DNA of 64,000 nt. Source: Gymnorhina tibicen. Its lineage: Eukaryota > Chordata > Aves > Passeriformes > Artamidae. Location: positions 62,001 through 126,000 of the forward strand of contig VXAZ01008120.1 of the NCBI GenBank assembly GCA_013399875.1, written 5' to 3'. Position numbers and translations under genes: made by a program. Shown in pieces: positions 35,796-49,284 of the stretch. A model generated the notes under the pieces. It worked only from the letters and a program-made list of their open reading frames with translations, was not told where the DNA came from and did not search any database. Position 1 is the first letter of the stretch, and each line of letters begins with the position of its first letter.

Positions 35796-38700
35796 GTAAG
35801 GTAACATCAGTGCTGGTGGGTCACTGAGCTGCCAGAGCTCTGTATTTCCTGATCTGTTTTCCTACTTGCTGCTTATGCTAAATGAGTGGTGAGACATCCT
35901 CTAATGGTTGAACAAAGCTTTTGTCTTGCTCATTGCTCCTGCCTTCTTTTGCATTCTGCCACTGTTCGTCTGTCTTAATTAGCTATAAAATAAATTTACT
36001 GTGGTGTTTCACCAATCTGAGCTTTTTTTGAGGTGAAAAGATCTAGTAAGTCTCTGTACAGTAGACTTATAATCACCTTGGATTGGACTCAAATAGACCT
36101 TTACATGATCACACCAGCAATTAAATGCTGAGTAAGGAAATGGGCAGATGAGTACATGGATTAATCTCTTCCCCTACATATTAATTCTAGAGGAAGCTGT
36201 TACATTAGTAGACTGTTAATTTTCTGTAAAAGAAGCCTTGAGTTAATGTAGCTTTGACTGCTTCTGCTTTGTTTTTGCAAAATGGTGTCACAGACGTTCC
36301 AAATGTGAACAGCAGTCTCTTCTTTGGACCTTTACTGTGATCTTACAGGATGCTCTTCCTTTTCCTGGAAGGATGATATAGAGGAGTTTTGGGATGGGTT
36401 TTGTTTGTTTGTTTTGTTTTGAGGGGTGTGTATGGTGTATTGTAGAGAAACTCTTTGAAAACCTGGTCAGAATAAAATGTTTTTCAACAGAAAATTAATG
36501 AATGTGTCAGGACAGGTGGGGAGTATGTGCTTTCACCTACAGAAAGTAGTTGGGGTCCTCTTTGGGGATAGGACTCAAACGTCTTTACAGGGGGAAGGGA
36601 AGAGGAGAATGTGGGTAGCAAGCTGTCCATGTTGTTGCTGTGGTGGTCATTGTTAGTCTGAGCAATCAAGGGAGAGGTGCCATCCAAACAGTGGTTGTTG
36701 GTGACAAGGAATCCACCAAACTCAACTTGTGGCTTGCTCACAAGCTGTTGTTCTTTGTTGGAGTTTTCTTTTTAGCTTCTGTGGTATTTGTGCTTTCAAA
36801 TAAAGGCTTTCTTCCAGAACTAGAAAATGGAATAGTCAGGTGAGAAAAGAAGCAGAGGTGTCTCAAGATTTGTGTTAAATGTCTTTGTGGCCCCTCATCA
36901 AATCTGGTGGAATATTTTGTAGCTGATAGATGATGAGAAATGTCCAGATTTGGGCCTTGAGGAAGTGTTTCCTTTTTTTCTTTTACTATCTTGCATGGAA
37001 AGACTTAGTTACCTTGCTCTCTTCATTTTAGGGAGATTGAGTCAGGTGAGTAACATTCCTGTGGGTTTACATGTTAATTATTGAATAGGGAAATGGATTA
37101 CAGTGTTGCCTTACATTTTGTGTAGGAAGTAGGAGCTGTCGTCACTCTTGCTATTAAAAATGTGTGTCTGGCTATAACCCATTTGGGTGAGATGACCCCT
37201 TCCAAATACCTATTATGGGGAAGGAGTGGTAGTGCTTTCCTCCATGTGTGCTTAGTTCACCAAATCTGTGTGTTTGAATACTAATATGATGGGTGCCTTG
37301 GAAATAACTGTAATAGCTACAGAAAGCAGTAGAGGAAGAATTGCTTTTTATATTGAGTCAGGGCTGAAGGACTGTGTTTGTCTGAAAATGTTCTCAGTTC
37401 TTGTATAATTGATTGCTGGTGGAGAAGGGGTTACAGCTGCACGGGAGACATCTTCATCAATGAGACTATTTGTGCTATTAAACACTATACTCTTCAGAGC
37501 CGGGCACTTAGTAACAAACCAAGCTCTCAGTCGGTGCTACATACACTACTGAGGGAGCTTGAAGGCTGTAATATTGGGAGAACAAAGCTAATGTAAACAT
37601 CATTTATGGTTCATGAGGTTAACTTTCTACTTGCTCAAGCTTTCAATAATTAGTTTCTTTCATGTCTATTTTTTTGTATTGCCTGTTGCATGTAGAGTTC
37701 TTAGGTTCAGCAACTTGGTTCACAGCTTGGCTTTAAGCTTTGCTGTGTTGTGTCTTTCTCCGGTTGTCTTAGAAAAACTATAGAATATTTTCATCAACAG
37801 AAAGACTTACAGCTCTCTTTAATTGGGGCTTTGCCATTACGGCTGAGCTGCTTGGCAAAATGCTTATGTAAAGCCTTAAAGAAAATTCACATGCCTGAAT
37901 ATGCCTGTACTGTATGGGGAAGGAGAGAGAGCCTTTGTACTGACAGATCAAGGAGAAACTAAATTTCCAGTTAGTGTGCTAGAAAGAACTTGCATAAAAA
38001 TCCTGAATTCCAAATATTTTCTCTTATCCCCAATTTACATCTGAGATGATAATCTTTATTTTGATGCTACTTCATGGCCTCTGGAGTTTTTTGGTTTGTT
38101 TTTAATTTATAGCTCTTCTTATTCTTCCCTCTTTCTCCTATTTTTGTCATGCTGGAAATATTTGGAGCAAAACCAAATTGTTGAAAAAACGGGTTTATTA
38201 TATTGTCCAAAGTATCTGTATCTTGCTCAGTGGACAGCTGGGATCAGCACAGAAGAAAAGTATTACGTGAAAGACAGCATATGCAGCAGACTATGTCACT
38301 GGGAAATGAGAAGATAATTTCATAGCAAATTTGTAGCAAGCTTGGAACATTGTCAAGTATGGGATGACAGGCAGCCGACATGGAAATACTCAACTTCCAC
38401 TACCATTGTGATCTAAATGCTTTGTGCTTATTTGCAATGCTTATCTTTTATTTAGTTTTATGATCCAAACTGGAAAATAAACTATTTGAACAGTTGGGAA
38501 TGGAAAGTGTCAGCCTACTTCGGTCTTGACTAAATCATTTTCTCTTTAGCCGCCTTTTCCCTCTCATCTGTCTTCTCCTCCGCCCCGGCGCCTTCTTAAG
38601 TTTTTGACCATTTCTGGTCCAAGTAATCTGACAAGAGAAATGTTCTGTGGGTTAGTGTCCTTTCCATTAAAAGTTCTGGTAGAAACAAAGCAGACAAGCT

Positions 38701-40519
38701 GGCCTGTCTGCTGTGTGTTTGTCCGCTTGCCCAAGCTGCTCATCTAATGGGCCCCTCCAGGGAGCATGTCCCAGCTCTGGCCAGTGCTGTCTTCCTGTCC
38801 TCCATGTAGTGAGTTACTGCCTTTTTTGGCTGTGTTGTTTCCTCCCTTGAATTCCATGAAATGGATACTACTGAACAACTCCAGTTAAGATGGAGATTTT
38901 TAGGAAGTTCCCCCCCCCCCCNCGTGTCATTTTTTGGAAGGTCCCCCCCCCCCCCTTTTTATGTAGTGCTTAGCCTACAGAGATATTCTGGGCTCACCTG
39001 GAGCCTCACTAAATTGTAGTGATGAGCATTTGTGTTTCTTCTGGTTTTGAAAAGCTAGTAAAAGTGTCCTTTTGTCTGTTTTTCTCCCTCCTTTTTTAAA
39101 ACACTCTGCATAGCTGAATGATCCGTCATTTTGGAGACACGAATTGTAAAGGATTTAACATCGTGATTTTCTGACTTGCTTATTTTAATAATTGGAGAGT
39201 GTTGTATTAAGGATGTTGCAGGATGTTTGCTTGCACAAGGACTTATTCACTGCATCCGAATAAATCTTGGTTGCCATAAAGGAGGAGGATGCATCTTAGT
39301 GACCTGAACCAAAGCTGTTCCTGCAGGTTGTTTAGAACACAAGTTTTTTTATGTTTCTGCCATTTCCAACCTGTTTTTGGAGCTGACCTTTCCCTTCTTT
39401 TCCACTTAGTACTTTTAATTCTACCTGGGTAATGTGTTTTTACTTACATTTATGTAGTGGTGTTTGAGCAGAAACTTCACACACAGTGGCTTATTTACCT
39501 AATTTAAGTCGAAGTGTTTCAGTGAACTTTCTGCCCTCATAATCTACAATGCTAAAGCAGAAAAGATGCCTGAGGTGGAAAAGGGACTGCTGTCTGTAGT
39601 ACAGCAGTGTGCTACTTTGGTAGCTGCAAGGAACAGATGTATTTTTTTGGGCAAGGTGTTCAGGCATGAAGGCTTTTACCAATCTCTACAAGCAGATGTG
39701 ATCTACAGCCCTGATACTGCAGCACTTCCATCTACAGATTTTGACTTGTTTACCCAATTCATTCCTTCTAACTGGAAAAGTAAAAATAAAAAAAGTAAGC
39801 TCCATCTGCAGCTGCAAAGCTGGAAGAGTAAAAATAGTGTGAAAGGAAAAAATTATCATATAAAAAGCACAAATACTTTTAACTTTGAGGTGATAGTGAT
39901 GCTTGATAGTGTCCCCAGTACCTCCAGCTCTGCAGGTGTCTTCTTAGAACTTAAACTGTTCTTGTAGGAAATGGAAGTGGTGGCTAAAATAACTCCAGCA
40001 ATTATGTATAATGAAAAGGTAAGGAAGGTGATGGCAACAAGTACAAGCCAACAGTTTCAAAAATGGTAATGAAAATAAAACTGTCTAACAAGTCTGCATA
40101 ATCTCAGGCTAAAGAACTGGTTCCTGTATCAGAAACCAACTACATGGCAGTGGGGTGGAGGAGCCTGGAATCTCCTTTGCAGGGCTCCAAACCATGTGGT
40201 GGTACCTAATGGTTAAGAGTCTTTGAAAATTCAATTTCTCTTTGCTTTCACTAGTAACTCTTAACCATTTAAATTGATACTCATCCAACAGGGTTGTGAA
40301 AAGACTGAAAGAGGATCTAACCTCATAAATATTAACCAACTTGTTATCTTGGGAAAATTGAGGCAGATACAATTTAATTACTTCAGCTCCATCTTATTAA
40401 TTAAAACTATTGTGACATACTTCATGTTTTGCAAGGTAGTTACTCTTTAGCAAAGTCATTTGCATGGTTAATTTAACTCAGACTCAAAATAAGTGAAGAA
40501 TTCAATATTGAGGGTGATC
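35796..40519. other. GLP1R intron 1, includes poly-C tracts
   Basis: No gene is seen. At 38910-38921 and 38943-38955 there are runs of 12 and 13 C separated by about 20 bp; the first ends in an undetermined base (N at 38922), an assembly weak point. The remainder is ordinary intron. Confidence 0.55.
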
Positions 40520-40645
40520 AACCACAGTAGCAGCTTGCCTAAGCGTGCAGTGGATTCTTGGTCACTTGGAGTCTTCAAGTCAAGATTAGATCTGTTTCAG
40601 AATGGTATTTTCTGGTCAAGCTGGTGTGTGTGAAATGGATGCAGC
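40520..40645 (+). mobile_element. Possible ancient CR1-like fragment
   Basis: The order 'AGCTTGCCTAAGCGTGCAG', 'TGGATTCTTGGTCACTTGG', 'AGTCTTCAAGTCAAGATTAG' follows the CR1 3' pattern in which a lone-copy 'accompanying gene end' phrase is followed by 'gtcttcaag...aga'. There is no terminal tail, so the call is tentative. Confidence 0.35.
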
Positions 40646-42064
40646 AGTTGTGAGGCTCTAAACGTTGCTGTGTGGGAAATTGATGAGTTTATCATTTGAG
40701 TCCTTTGGCCTCAAGGTCACCGTTGCTGCAAAAGGTGAAAAATCATGAGCTGTATGGTAAGGAGTGTAGATGATGAAAATTTAGGGGCTATGTTGAAGTC
40801 CTCAAGTCTTTGCTTCTTTTGAGTAATACATTTGACTCCTGGCTTAACATTTTGAAACTGGTAATTCATTTTATATGCTGTACAGGATTTTACTTACTAC
40901 TCACTTCCAAGATGGTGGAAAATTAAGATTATTCTTATGTCTCAGTGTGAGCTGTGCTGCATTTGCCTCTGCTTCACAGCAACACTTAGCCTGTCAAATA
41001 TTTTTTATGTTTAATTTTACCTCTGAGAGTAAGGCTGTTTGGCTTGCAGTTGCTGATGGTATGAGTGCATCATAAGGCATAAGGAGAAGAGGGGAGTGAG
41101 GCGTGGGGGAGAAAATCACCACCTTTCTCTGGGGACAGAGAAAACACTGCTTTCAACAGTGGTGCTGGCTTATGCTGCTTTAAATGCTGATAGTTATGCT
41201 ATAAGATGACCCAGTGCTTCAGAAGTACATTTTAAGGATGAACTGAGATGAAAACATAAGTCTTTTGCAGAGCAGGTTCACTCAGAGAGAACTTTTCCTC
41301 TGAAAATACATGTCAAGCCAAGCCTCTGCTATTTAAGTTCCTACGTTTTTTCTCTAGCATCTTCTCTGTGGATGTGTTCTGTTCCTACAAGTGCTGCTTG
41401 ATTTAAGGTTAATGTCAGATGGGGAGATATGTAGCTGTGAAACTACTAACATGGAATGAGTTTAATTCCTTTAAGTGACCTATCCATTTTCAGCTTTATT
41501 ACTGCATGGTCACTGCTTCCCTCAGTGCTTTTAAAATTGGAGCTGGGGGGAGGGGAAGCTTTGTGCTCAACTTTACCTTCCTCAAAATGAATAATTTTGA
41601 GACTTGACTGGAGGGGCAGCTCTCCTGTGTTTCCATTTGTCCAGGCTGGGCAGCTTACTTGAAGCTCTCTGCCATGTTTTTCTTTGCTTGCCTTATCAAG
41701 TTGCTTCTCCCTTGGGCTTTATCCTGTCTCTTGCTTTCTGAAAACAAGTGTGCTTACTGCTTGAACAGCAGTCTTCCTCTGTTGCTCACCTTCCCCTTTA
41801 TTTTGAAGGTGTCCCCATGGCAAAGTGGCAAGAAATGGAAGTCTTGTCAGCTTTAACATCAGCACAATTGCAGTTGATTTCTGTAGCTTAAACCACAGTC
41901 CTCTTTAGGTGCATATACCTCTGAGAGTAAGGGAAGGAAAGAAGGAATGAGGTGGACGCAGTCTGATTTCTGTGGAGAGTTACGACTGTCTTTCAAACTG
42001 ACTGAAGAAGTAAGATCCAGCCCCAGGGCTGGTGAGGATAGTGAATGAGGAGACTACACTGGTT

Positions 42065-42688
42065 GCCCATTATCGCGGTTGCCGGGGTACAGCAGACCCC
42101 GTCTGGGTCTGAGGAGGCTCCGAGGCTGCAGCCGCGATAGAGTCTCAGAGAGCGTCCTCGGTGGCAGCTGCACTGGGGAGTGCAGCAGCCACAGGTGGTT
42201 AAAGACAGGGAAGGCGAAGGAGAGGCCGCTGAAGACGAAGAGGCAGGAGAGGTTCTTAGGGTGGAGTTCCGAAGCCTTTACTGATAGACCTTGAAGGGGT
42301 CCAGAGCCGAAGAACGAACATGGCAGAAAGCCACTTATATTTATAGGGTTTGGGGGAATCACATAACAACCAATAGGGAAACAGACCGTGAGAATAGGGG
42401 TACGGGATTGGGCGAAAACAACCAACGAGGAACAGGATCAAGGAGGACCAATCCAGAGGCGAACAGGGGAGAACTCTCTGGAAGGTCTGGTGAGTGACAA
42501 GGGGGTGGGTACAAGGGGCAGGGGTCGGCAGCTCAGGGGGGGATACAGGGGTGGGTACAACATAATAACTGACAGCTTAAGGGGAGGAGAAGGGAACCAA
42601 GTCCCGGGTGGTTCCCCCAGGGGATTCATCATACCAGGCTATGGCCTGGAGAGGTTCTGGTACCACGGGGCACACCGCCACAGCCCAT
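42065..42688 (-). mobile_element. Solo ERV LTR with perfect 6-bp target duplication
   Basis: A 612-bp LTR (42071-42682) in antisense orientation to GLP1R, flanked by identical GCCCAT copies at 42065-42070 and 42683-42688. On the minus strand it starts TGTGGCGG and ends CCGCGATA; the ends form an imperfect inverted repeat (6 of 8), so the final ATA is probably a decayed ACA. The U3-like part holds CCAAT-type boxes and a TATA box (CCTATAAATA, 42338-42347), followed by an AGTAAA polyadenylation signal (complement of 42277-42282) and a roughly 200-bp U5-like part. The 6-bp duplication fits ERVK or alpharetrovirus-like integrases. No internal retroviral genes are present, so it is a recombination-derived solo LTR. 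Confidence 0.85.
42338..42347 (-). promoter_or_regulatory. TATA box of the solo LTR
   Basis: On the minus strand CCTATAAATA, placed between the CCAAT-type motifs and the AGTAAA signal as expected for an LTR promoter. It points away from GLP1R exon 2, so any transcript would be antisense to the receptor gene. Confidence 0.6.
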
Positions 42689-44590
42689 GTATTGAGAAAA
42701 TGATGTAGTGAGATCCCAACCGATGAGGATCAAAGCCTGCTAGAAGTGGCCTGAAGATGGGATAGGGATAAACTTTTTAAAACATAGATCTTGCGTCTGA
42801 GTTCCTCTCTGTTACTGTTTGGGGACAGAAGCATTGTAGCTTGTGGGATTGCCTTGCAGAGCTAATGCATAGATCCTTTGCTACTGACTCAACTGTAGCT
42901 GGAGATCCTGGCACTGACTGCACAAGGACTGCATTTTAGTATTTGGTATGCAAGGTTAATGCAGCAGATTTGAGGAAAAAGCCTGAGCTGATTCCTGTAG
43001 CAAATAGGGTGGTTCATAAGTCGCTTTGTAGTGCTAGAGTAAGGAAAGTCTGTGATTCAACTTGACCTGTCTGTACTTCTGTAGTCAGCTTCCCTGGCTC
43101 AGAGGGATTGCAGGAAAACTGGGAAGTAAATCTCTTCTGGATAAATTTGTCAAGCGCTTTTACTTTTCGGGATTTGGAAGGCAAACAGATGACGTCTGGT
43201 GAATGAGCTTCGCTGGCGGAACTTCTCTGTATGCTCTGCTCTCAAATGTGTCGTAACTGTTGATGAAAGCACTGGCAGCTTGTGAAGGTGCTACATCTAA
43301 ACTGCCTTGGCAGGGACAAGGCATATGGCAGATAATGGGACAGTGAACCTTGAGCCACTGTGACAATGAGCTGCTGAGGGAGTTTATTTGCATTTGTTAA
43401 AACCAGAATAAGCTACTGCCCTCAACTAGGACCGGTAAAAGCAATACACATTTGATTGCATTCTACTAAACGATAGTAGATGCAGAACCCTTGAAACTGT
43501 ATAGTGAAGTCTTTGGGTTTGTGTGTGGTGTTGTTTTTTAAATAGCTTTGTGGTGATTGTTTTTCTGTTGAGTAATTTTTTTTAACTGGAGAGTTAAGTT
43601 TGTTTACAAATAAAAAAGCGTAAATGGGAATGCTTTCAGTGAGAAAAAGGTTTGTGAAAGTTAATGTGTCTGATTTATTTGGTTGGGGTCTTTCATCTTG
43701 TTGAGTTTGTTGCAGGGATTGCAGTGATGGTATGATAAACTGGTGACCAGGCTTACATTGCTACAGGATTTGTGATCTTGGAAAAAATAGCTACACTTGG
43801 CACCACAGATCTTTAAGAAGAGTAACTGTTAAATAGTCATTTGAAAAGTTGGGGGAGCTTTACTGTCTTGGGATGTTTTGGTATGGAAAGTGGAAAAGAT
43901 TTAGAGTTTTTCCTGCATAGTGAAAATACAGATTATTAACAATGAAGTGATGTTCATTCAGTCCCTGAGGTGGTGAGGAAGAGGACTCTTAGATTTTTTT
44001 TTTTTTTGGTGGTGATTTTTTTGGGGGGGGGTAACTATTTTTTTTTTAAACTTGAAAACTCAAATGTTGCTGCTCTTGTGGAGCTGCCAGCTCAGCCTAT
44101 CCCTCTGCTCAGCCAGATCTGGGACTGCCCAATTGCTGGCTGGTACAGAGAAATGAATCAGTTATAAGCCTAAGATAAAGATTGTTTTAAATGCACTTGG
44201 TTCAGTATGTCCTAGAGAACCAGCTTAACTAAATGCATTTTAAGCCTCAGCAAGAGGAGCCAGAAGTCCAGCTTTGGCAGATGTTCTTTACTTTGTTTTG
44301 CTTGAGCAGCTTAGAGATGAGTCAGTTGCCCAAATGTAGGCATCTAGAGCTGCTCAGAATTTCTGCAGTATTCAAGACCCTGTATGGGACTAATGGATGT
44401 GATGTAGGATGATACAGGGGAACCCTGTACCTCTCTGTAGGTGTGGCAGGCGACAACATGAGGGACACATCTGTGTTGAAGGGAACCATAGATACCTATG
44501 GTCAGGCATCTGAATTCCACGCTAAACCTCCTTGGCTTTTTTAACCATATATATCCCTCATTTTCCCTCTGTCACATTTAGTACATGATT
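42689..44590. other. GLP1R intron 1, homopolymer stretch only
   Basis: No gene or mobile element is seen. Homopolymer tracts (14 T at 43994-44007, 9 G at 44023-44031, then further T) lie near its end, about 600 bp before a CR1. Confidence 0.55.
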
Positions 44591-45287
44591 TTGATGTCCC
44601 TCAGGGGTCTGTACTGGGACCAGTACTTTTAAGTATCTTTATTAATAGATGTAGTGGGATTGAGTGCACTCTTGGCAAGTTTGCAGATGACACTAAGCTG
44701 AGTGGTACAGTAAATTCACTGGAGGGAAGGGGTGCCATCCAGAGGGACCTTGACAGGCTTGAGAAGTGGGCTCATGTTCAATAAGGCCAAGTACAAGGTC
44801 TTGCAACTGGATCAGGAAAATCATCTGTATCTGTACAGGCTTGGTGGACAATGAATTGAGAGCAGGCTTGCAGATAAGGACTCGAGGGTGCTGGTGTACA
44901 ACAGGCTGGACATGAGCTGGCAGCGTGCACTCAGCCCAGAAAAGTGGCCTTTCAATACTTAAATGGGGCTTATAAGAAAGGTGGAGAGAGACTTTTTACC
45001 AGGGCTTGTAGTGTCATAGGACAAGAGGTAATGGTTTTAAACTAAAAGAGACTGGAAAGATTTTAGATTGAAAGAACAAATTACTTTGTATGAGCATTAA
45101 TGTGGTGAACCCCTGGAACAGGTTGCTCAAAATTATGCATGTCCCATCCCTGGAAGTGTTCAAGGCCAGGTTAGATCGAGCTCTGAGCAACCTGATCCAT
45201 GTGAAAGGTGTCCCTGACCACAGCAGGGGTATTAGAACTAGATTATCTTTAAATGTCTTTTAACCCAAACCATTCTATGATTCTATG
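44591..45287 (+). mobile_element. CR1 LINE fragment with reverse-transcriptase remnant
   Basis: About 0.7 kb of sense CR1. The 5' part still translates in pieces to the reverse-transcriptase palm (PQGSVLGP, then FADDTKLSG containing the catalytic ADD). A full set of 3' landmarks follows ('GGTGAACCCCTGGAACAGG', 'CTCTGAGCAACCTGATCC') and the tail 'CATTCTATGATTCTATG'. Frameshifts break the frame, so it is dead. Confidence 0.92.
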
Positions 45288-48200
45288 TTACTACACAATT
45301 TTTAATGAAATGCTGAGTTGCTCTTCCAGTAGCCTAGACTGAATTTTGTTTCTAAATCTGTAAGGGCAGATACAAAGTGCTGCTCTCATGTCAGTTTTGT
45401 AGCTTCTGCTGCTCCTGCAGTGTTCTTCAGCTTTGCCTTTGTTCTTTCCTTAGTGTTTCTAAGCTAAACCTTGTGTATCTGTCTAAAATACATTTTAAAC
45501 TATTATGTTTTGCTTGCTCTGTTGTACGACTGCATCAATAAAAGTCCTCTGCTGAAGAGCAGTTCAGAAAGCGTATGTCTAGATTTGCAATGCATAGTAA
45601 AATCTCCTTGTATGATAATGTAATTCTCATGAGTGCTGTATGTTGTCTCCCACTAAAATTGTTGGATTGCTTTCTTCTCTCCAAGAATTTGTGAGTTATA
45701 GCTGCTTTTGAATTTTACATTTTTTTTCTGTCCCTCTGCATAGTTGCTCAGTAGTTTTCTTCTGGCATTTTTGAGTGGCTCATGTAATACATCCTTGACA
45801 GAAACACTTACCAGAACAGATGGAAGACATTGTAATGAAAATAACATTTTCTGGTAACAGCAGCTGCCAGTCTGAATGTGTACCTGCTTCAACAGTGAGC
45901 ATATGGATCCATGGGTCCTGTAGTCACCAAAGATGAAAATCTTTCCAGGCTGGGCAAGTTCTTCATGGGATAGAAAAACTCTGCAGGTAACTGGTCTTGT
46001 CCCAGGTCTGTCCATCATTGGAGACAGAAACATTAGAAACTTGAACCCTACGAACATGGGTTTGCATCACATTTTCAGACTATCTTACTTGACCTATGGG
46101 AGTTAGATTTCATTTAGCATCTCTAGAAGAGGATGCTAAATTTTGTAGCATGCTGAAATATTAGGCTTTACTTTGTTCCCTTTATTTTGAAACTGTATAC
46201 TATGCGAGTTGATTTAGGTCTTTAAAAGTTTGCTTTGACATCTGTGTCTCTGAATGCCTAATACTTTGTCTTGATCCAGAAAATTATAGGGGCCAAGAGA
46301 TATTTTTCTCATTGAGATCCACCTTGTCAAAACAAAAATTTCAGGGTTGGGAAAACTGGTTATTTTCAAAGCACAGTGAAAGATCCCAGGACAGATCTGG
46401 AGTGTTTGATCCTGGAATGGAAACCCTTGTGGTCGGGGCTGAACTCTCCTGCCTGCTCAGACAGCTTATGTATTTGGAATGATTTGTGGAACAATCAGTC
46501 AGCTGAACTGGGAGCTCCCTGTGCAGAAGTAGCAAGAAATAGGAATATGCCTCAAATCAGTTTTGGTTTTGTTCTTTAAAATGCCTTATCTGAGATTCTG
46601 TGCGGAAGCATTCTGCATTTCCAGACCTTTAGGAGATGCATATGCTTATTCTTTTTTCCTTAATCTAGTAAGAACAGGTCTTAAAAATGGAGGGGGGTGG
46701 GAGAGGGGAATGGGGTGGTGGTGATAAGTGCCCTTATAGGTGCTATTATAGGCTGCTGTGGGATTGAGCTCAGCCAAACCATAATTCTGAAGCTGTGCAG
46801 GTGTGTAGAAGAGAAAAGAAAAAGGCATGAGGGCAGGCAGGCCAGGATGAGGGACCATGTGGTGCAGTGATTATTTTCAGCTGAGAGAGAGGAATGGTGA
46901 GATTCAGCCACTGGTTTAAAACAAACAGAACAACAGCAACAAATACCACCAAAGGAAAAAAGTCTGGGCTGAGCAGCTCTGAAGAGGCAGACAGAGGAAT
47001 GTCTTTTCTGTGCTTTGATCATAGGTAAGGGTCTGATGAGAGTTTCCTCTTGCAGTTTTGAGTTCAATATCATGTTTGAGATCATGAGACCTGAAGTCAG
47101 TGACAGAACAGAGGGGTTTCCATGCTTGGACAGATGGTGAAACACTGTTCTCAAGGTTTGCCTTTATCCAAGTCCTGAGACTTTGTGTTTTTCTTGAAGG
47201 ACTTGTGAGTACTAAGCTGCTGCAGCCTAAGGGCAAGAACAGCTGGCAGGTGTCACCAGGGAGTTTCTCCTTGAATTCAGTAGCTCCTTTTGAGGGAGCT
47301 CATTTGTTGCTTTTCACTAGCGGGGAGGATGCTGAAAGGTTTCTTTTTTTGGCGCTCTTGAGCTTCTGAAATAATTGGTTCATTAGTAACTAAGGAACAG
47401 AAGCATTTACAGGAAAAGCTCCTAGAAGCTGTCTTCCCTCTGAAAGATAAGTTGTTTTGATCCTGTTTGTTTTTTCTGAAGGGTGAGGAATTTGTACAGG
47501 GTGATCCAACCACTGACGAGGTGTCTTGTAAAATATGAGTTGGGAAGCATAATTAATATTATATCATCTGATCAGTCAAGCAGCCCTACAGAAGGGACTG
47601 AGAGTAATGACTTTATCTCGGAGGGTCACTTAGTGTTGCATAATGTCAAATGACTACATTAAACTTGATACTGGGCAACGTAATGTGGGAAGAGAATGTG
47701 ATAAATACAGAAATCTAGGGAATGTCAGTCCTAAAGTATGATCTAATTTATGATCTCTGTAAAAGGGTACCTTTTAATGATACTTCTTTTGAATTATCTG
47801 TAGTGGAGACATCATTTTTTTGATGTACCTTCTCCTCCTTTGGCATAGCTTCATTTCTTAAAGGAGAGTAACTGGACTGTGAGATGTTGCACGTAATGGA
47901 TTTAGATTAACTTATTACACAGAAGTTAAACTAAATAGTTATAAAATTGGGTTGAATATCATCTCTTTGGGAGAGTGAGGGTTGAACAATAAAGCCTTCT
48001 CCCACACACTTCCAGAATGTCTTTTTGGTGTTCCAGAAGTGTTGTACTTAATCCTGTTGAGGATCAGTCCTTTGTTTTATCATGGGGTGAACAGTGAGCC
48101 AAAGGACTCTGTTAATACCGAGTTCAGTACTGGGTGTTTTGGCTTGGTGTTTAGTTTGGATTTTTTTTTCGCAATGGTTAAGGAAACATAACTGTTCTTA

Positions 48201-48760
48201 CAAACAAGTGGTTGGAGCAGCAGTGTTTGTAGGACTTTCTGACAAGTTTGTAGTAACTCCAGACAAACTGAGTCTTGATCTTGACTGATGGGCTTGGTGA
48301 TGTAGTAATAGCATCCTTCCAGTCATGTGCTTTCATATTTACTTCAAGTTAGAATTGGAGAAATGTGATGACAAATTTCAGGGGGAGATAAATTTGTTCT
48401 GTGAACAGTTAGTGCTGTTGCAGAGTTGTGCTGTGCTACAGCCTCTGTTTTTAAGTTTCTGCTGCCAGAGTGCTGTTGTGGCAAGCTGAAGCATCTTGCT
48501 GGATGGGAAAGCACTTTCAGGAGGGTGGCTGTACTTAAGCCTCAAACAAATGAATTCATTTAAGCTTGAAACCTGGAAACTATTCTTTCTTGAACATCCC
48601 AGGAAATGCAAGATGATATTGGATTCTAGCAAATCTTTGTGGGGTGGTAGTGTTCTGTCCTATTTGGGCTGTGATTTTAGGACAAAACTGTAAATTCAAG
48701 CTTATGTCCATGCTATGAATTCAGTAAACATGTTAGGTGACCACTGTGTTGGCTTTTATT
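45288..48760. other. GLP1R intron 1, no recognisable element
   Basis: No exon, CR1 tail or LTR is recognised. Several frames of 60-157 codons occur on both strands at 46646-47513 without family resemblance, and I treat them as chance. Confidence 0.55.
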
Positions 48761-49284
48761 CACAGAATCACAGAATATGCTGAGTTGGAAGGGGTCCACA
48801 AAGATTGTTGAGTCCAATTCCTGGCCCTGCACAGGACATTCCTGAGAGTCCCACCATGTGCCTGAGAGCATTTTCCAAAAGCTTCCTGAACTCTGTCACG
48901 CTGGTGCTGTGACCGTTTCCCTGGGAAGCCTGTTCCAGTGCCCAAACACCCTCTTGGTGATGAACCTTTTTCTAATATCCAACCTAAACCTCCTGTGACA
49001 CAGCTTCAGGCCATTCCCTTGGGTCCTGTCACTGGTCACCAGAGAGAACAGATCAGTGCCTGCCCCGCCTCTTCCCTTCATAAGGAAGGTGTAACTGCAG
49101 TGAGGTCTCCCCTCAGCCTTCTCTTCTCCAGGCTGAACAGACCAAGTGACCTCAGCTGGTCTTCTTATGCCTTCCCCTCAAGGTCCTTCACCATCTTCAT
49201 TGCCCTCTTTTGGATGCTCTGTAGTAGTTTCTTATATCATGGTGACCTAAACTGCACACAGCATTCAAGGTGAGGCTGCACCAA
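48761..49284 (-). mobile_element. CR1 3' half, antisense (part of an inverted copy)
   Basis: Antisense CR1 of 524 bp. Read on the minus strand it runs from TTGGTGCAGCCTCACCTTG through 'CTGTTCAGCCTGGAGAAGAG', 'GGTTTAGGTTGGATATTAG' and 'GCACTGGAACAGGCTTCCC' to the 3' tail 'GATTCTGTGAATAA'. It is adjacent to a sense fragment of what looks like the same CR1 (49285-49968) that stops at the very CR1 position where this one begins. Confidence 0.93.

Noticed and set aside
46681..47154. 157-codon minus-strand frame in GLP1R intron 1
   Set aside because: No family motif, overlapping open frames on both strands and Ser/His/Leu-rich composition; treated as chance.
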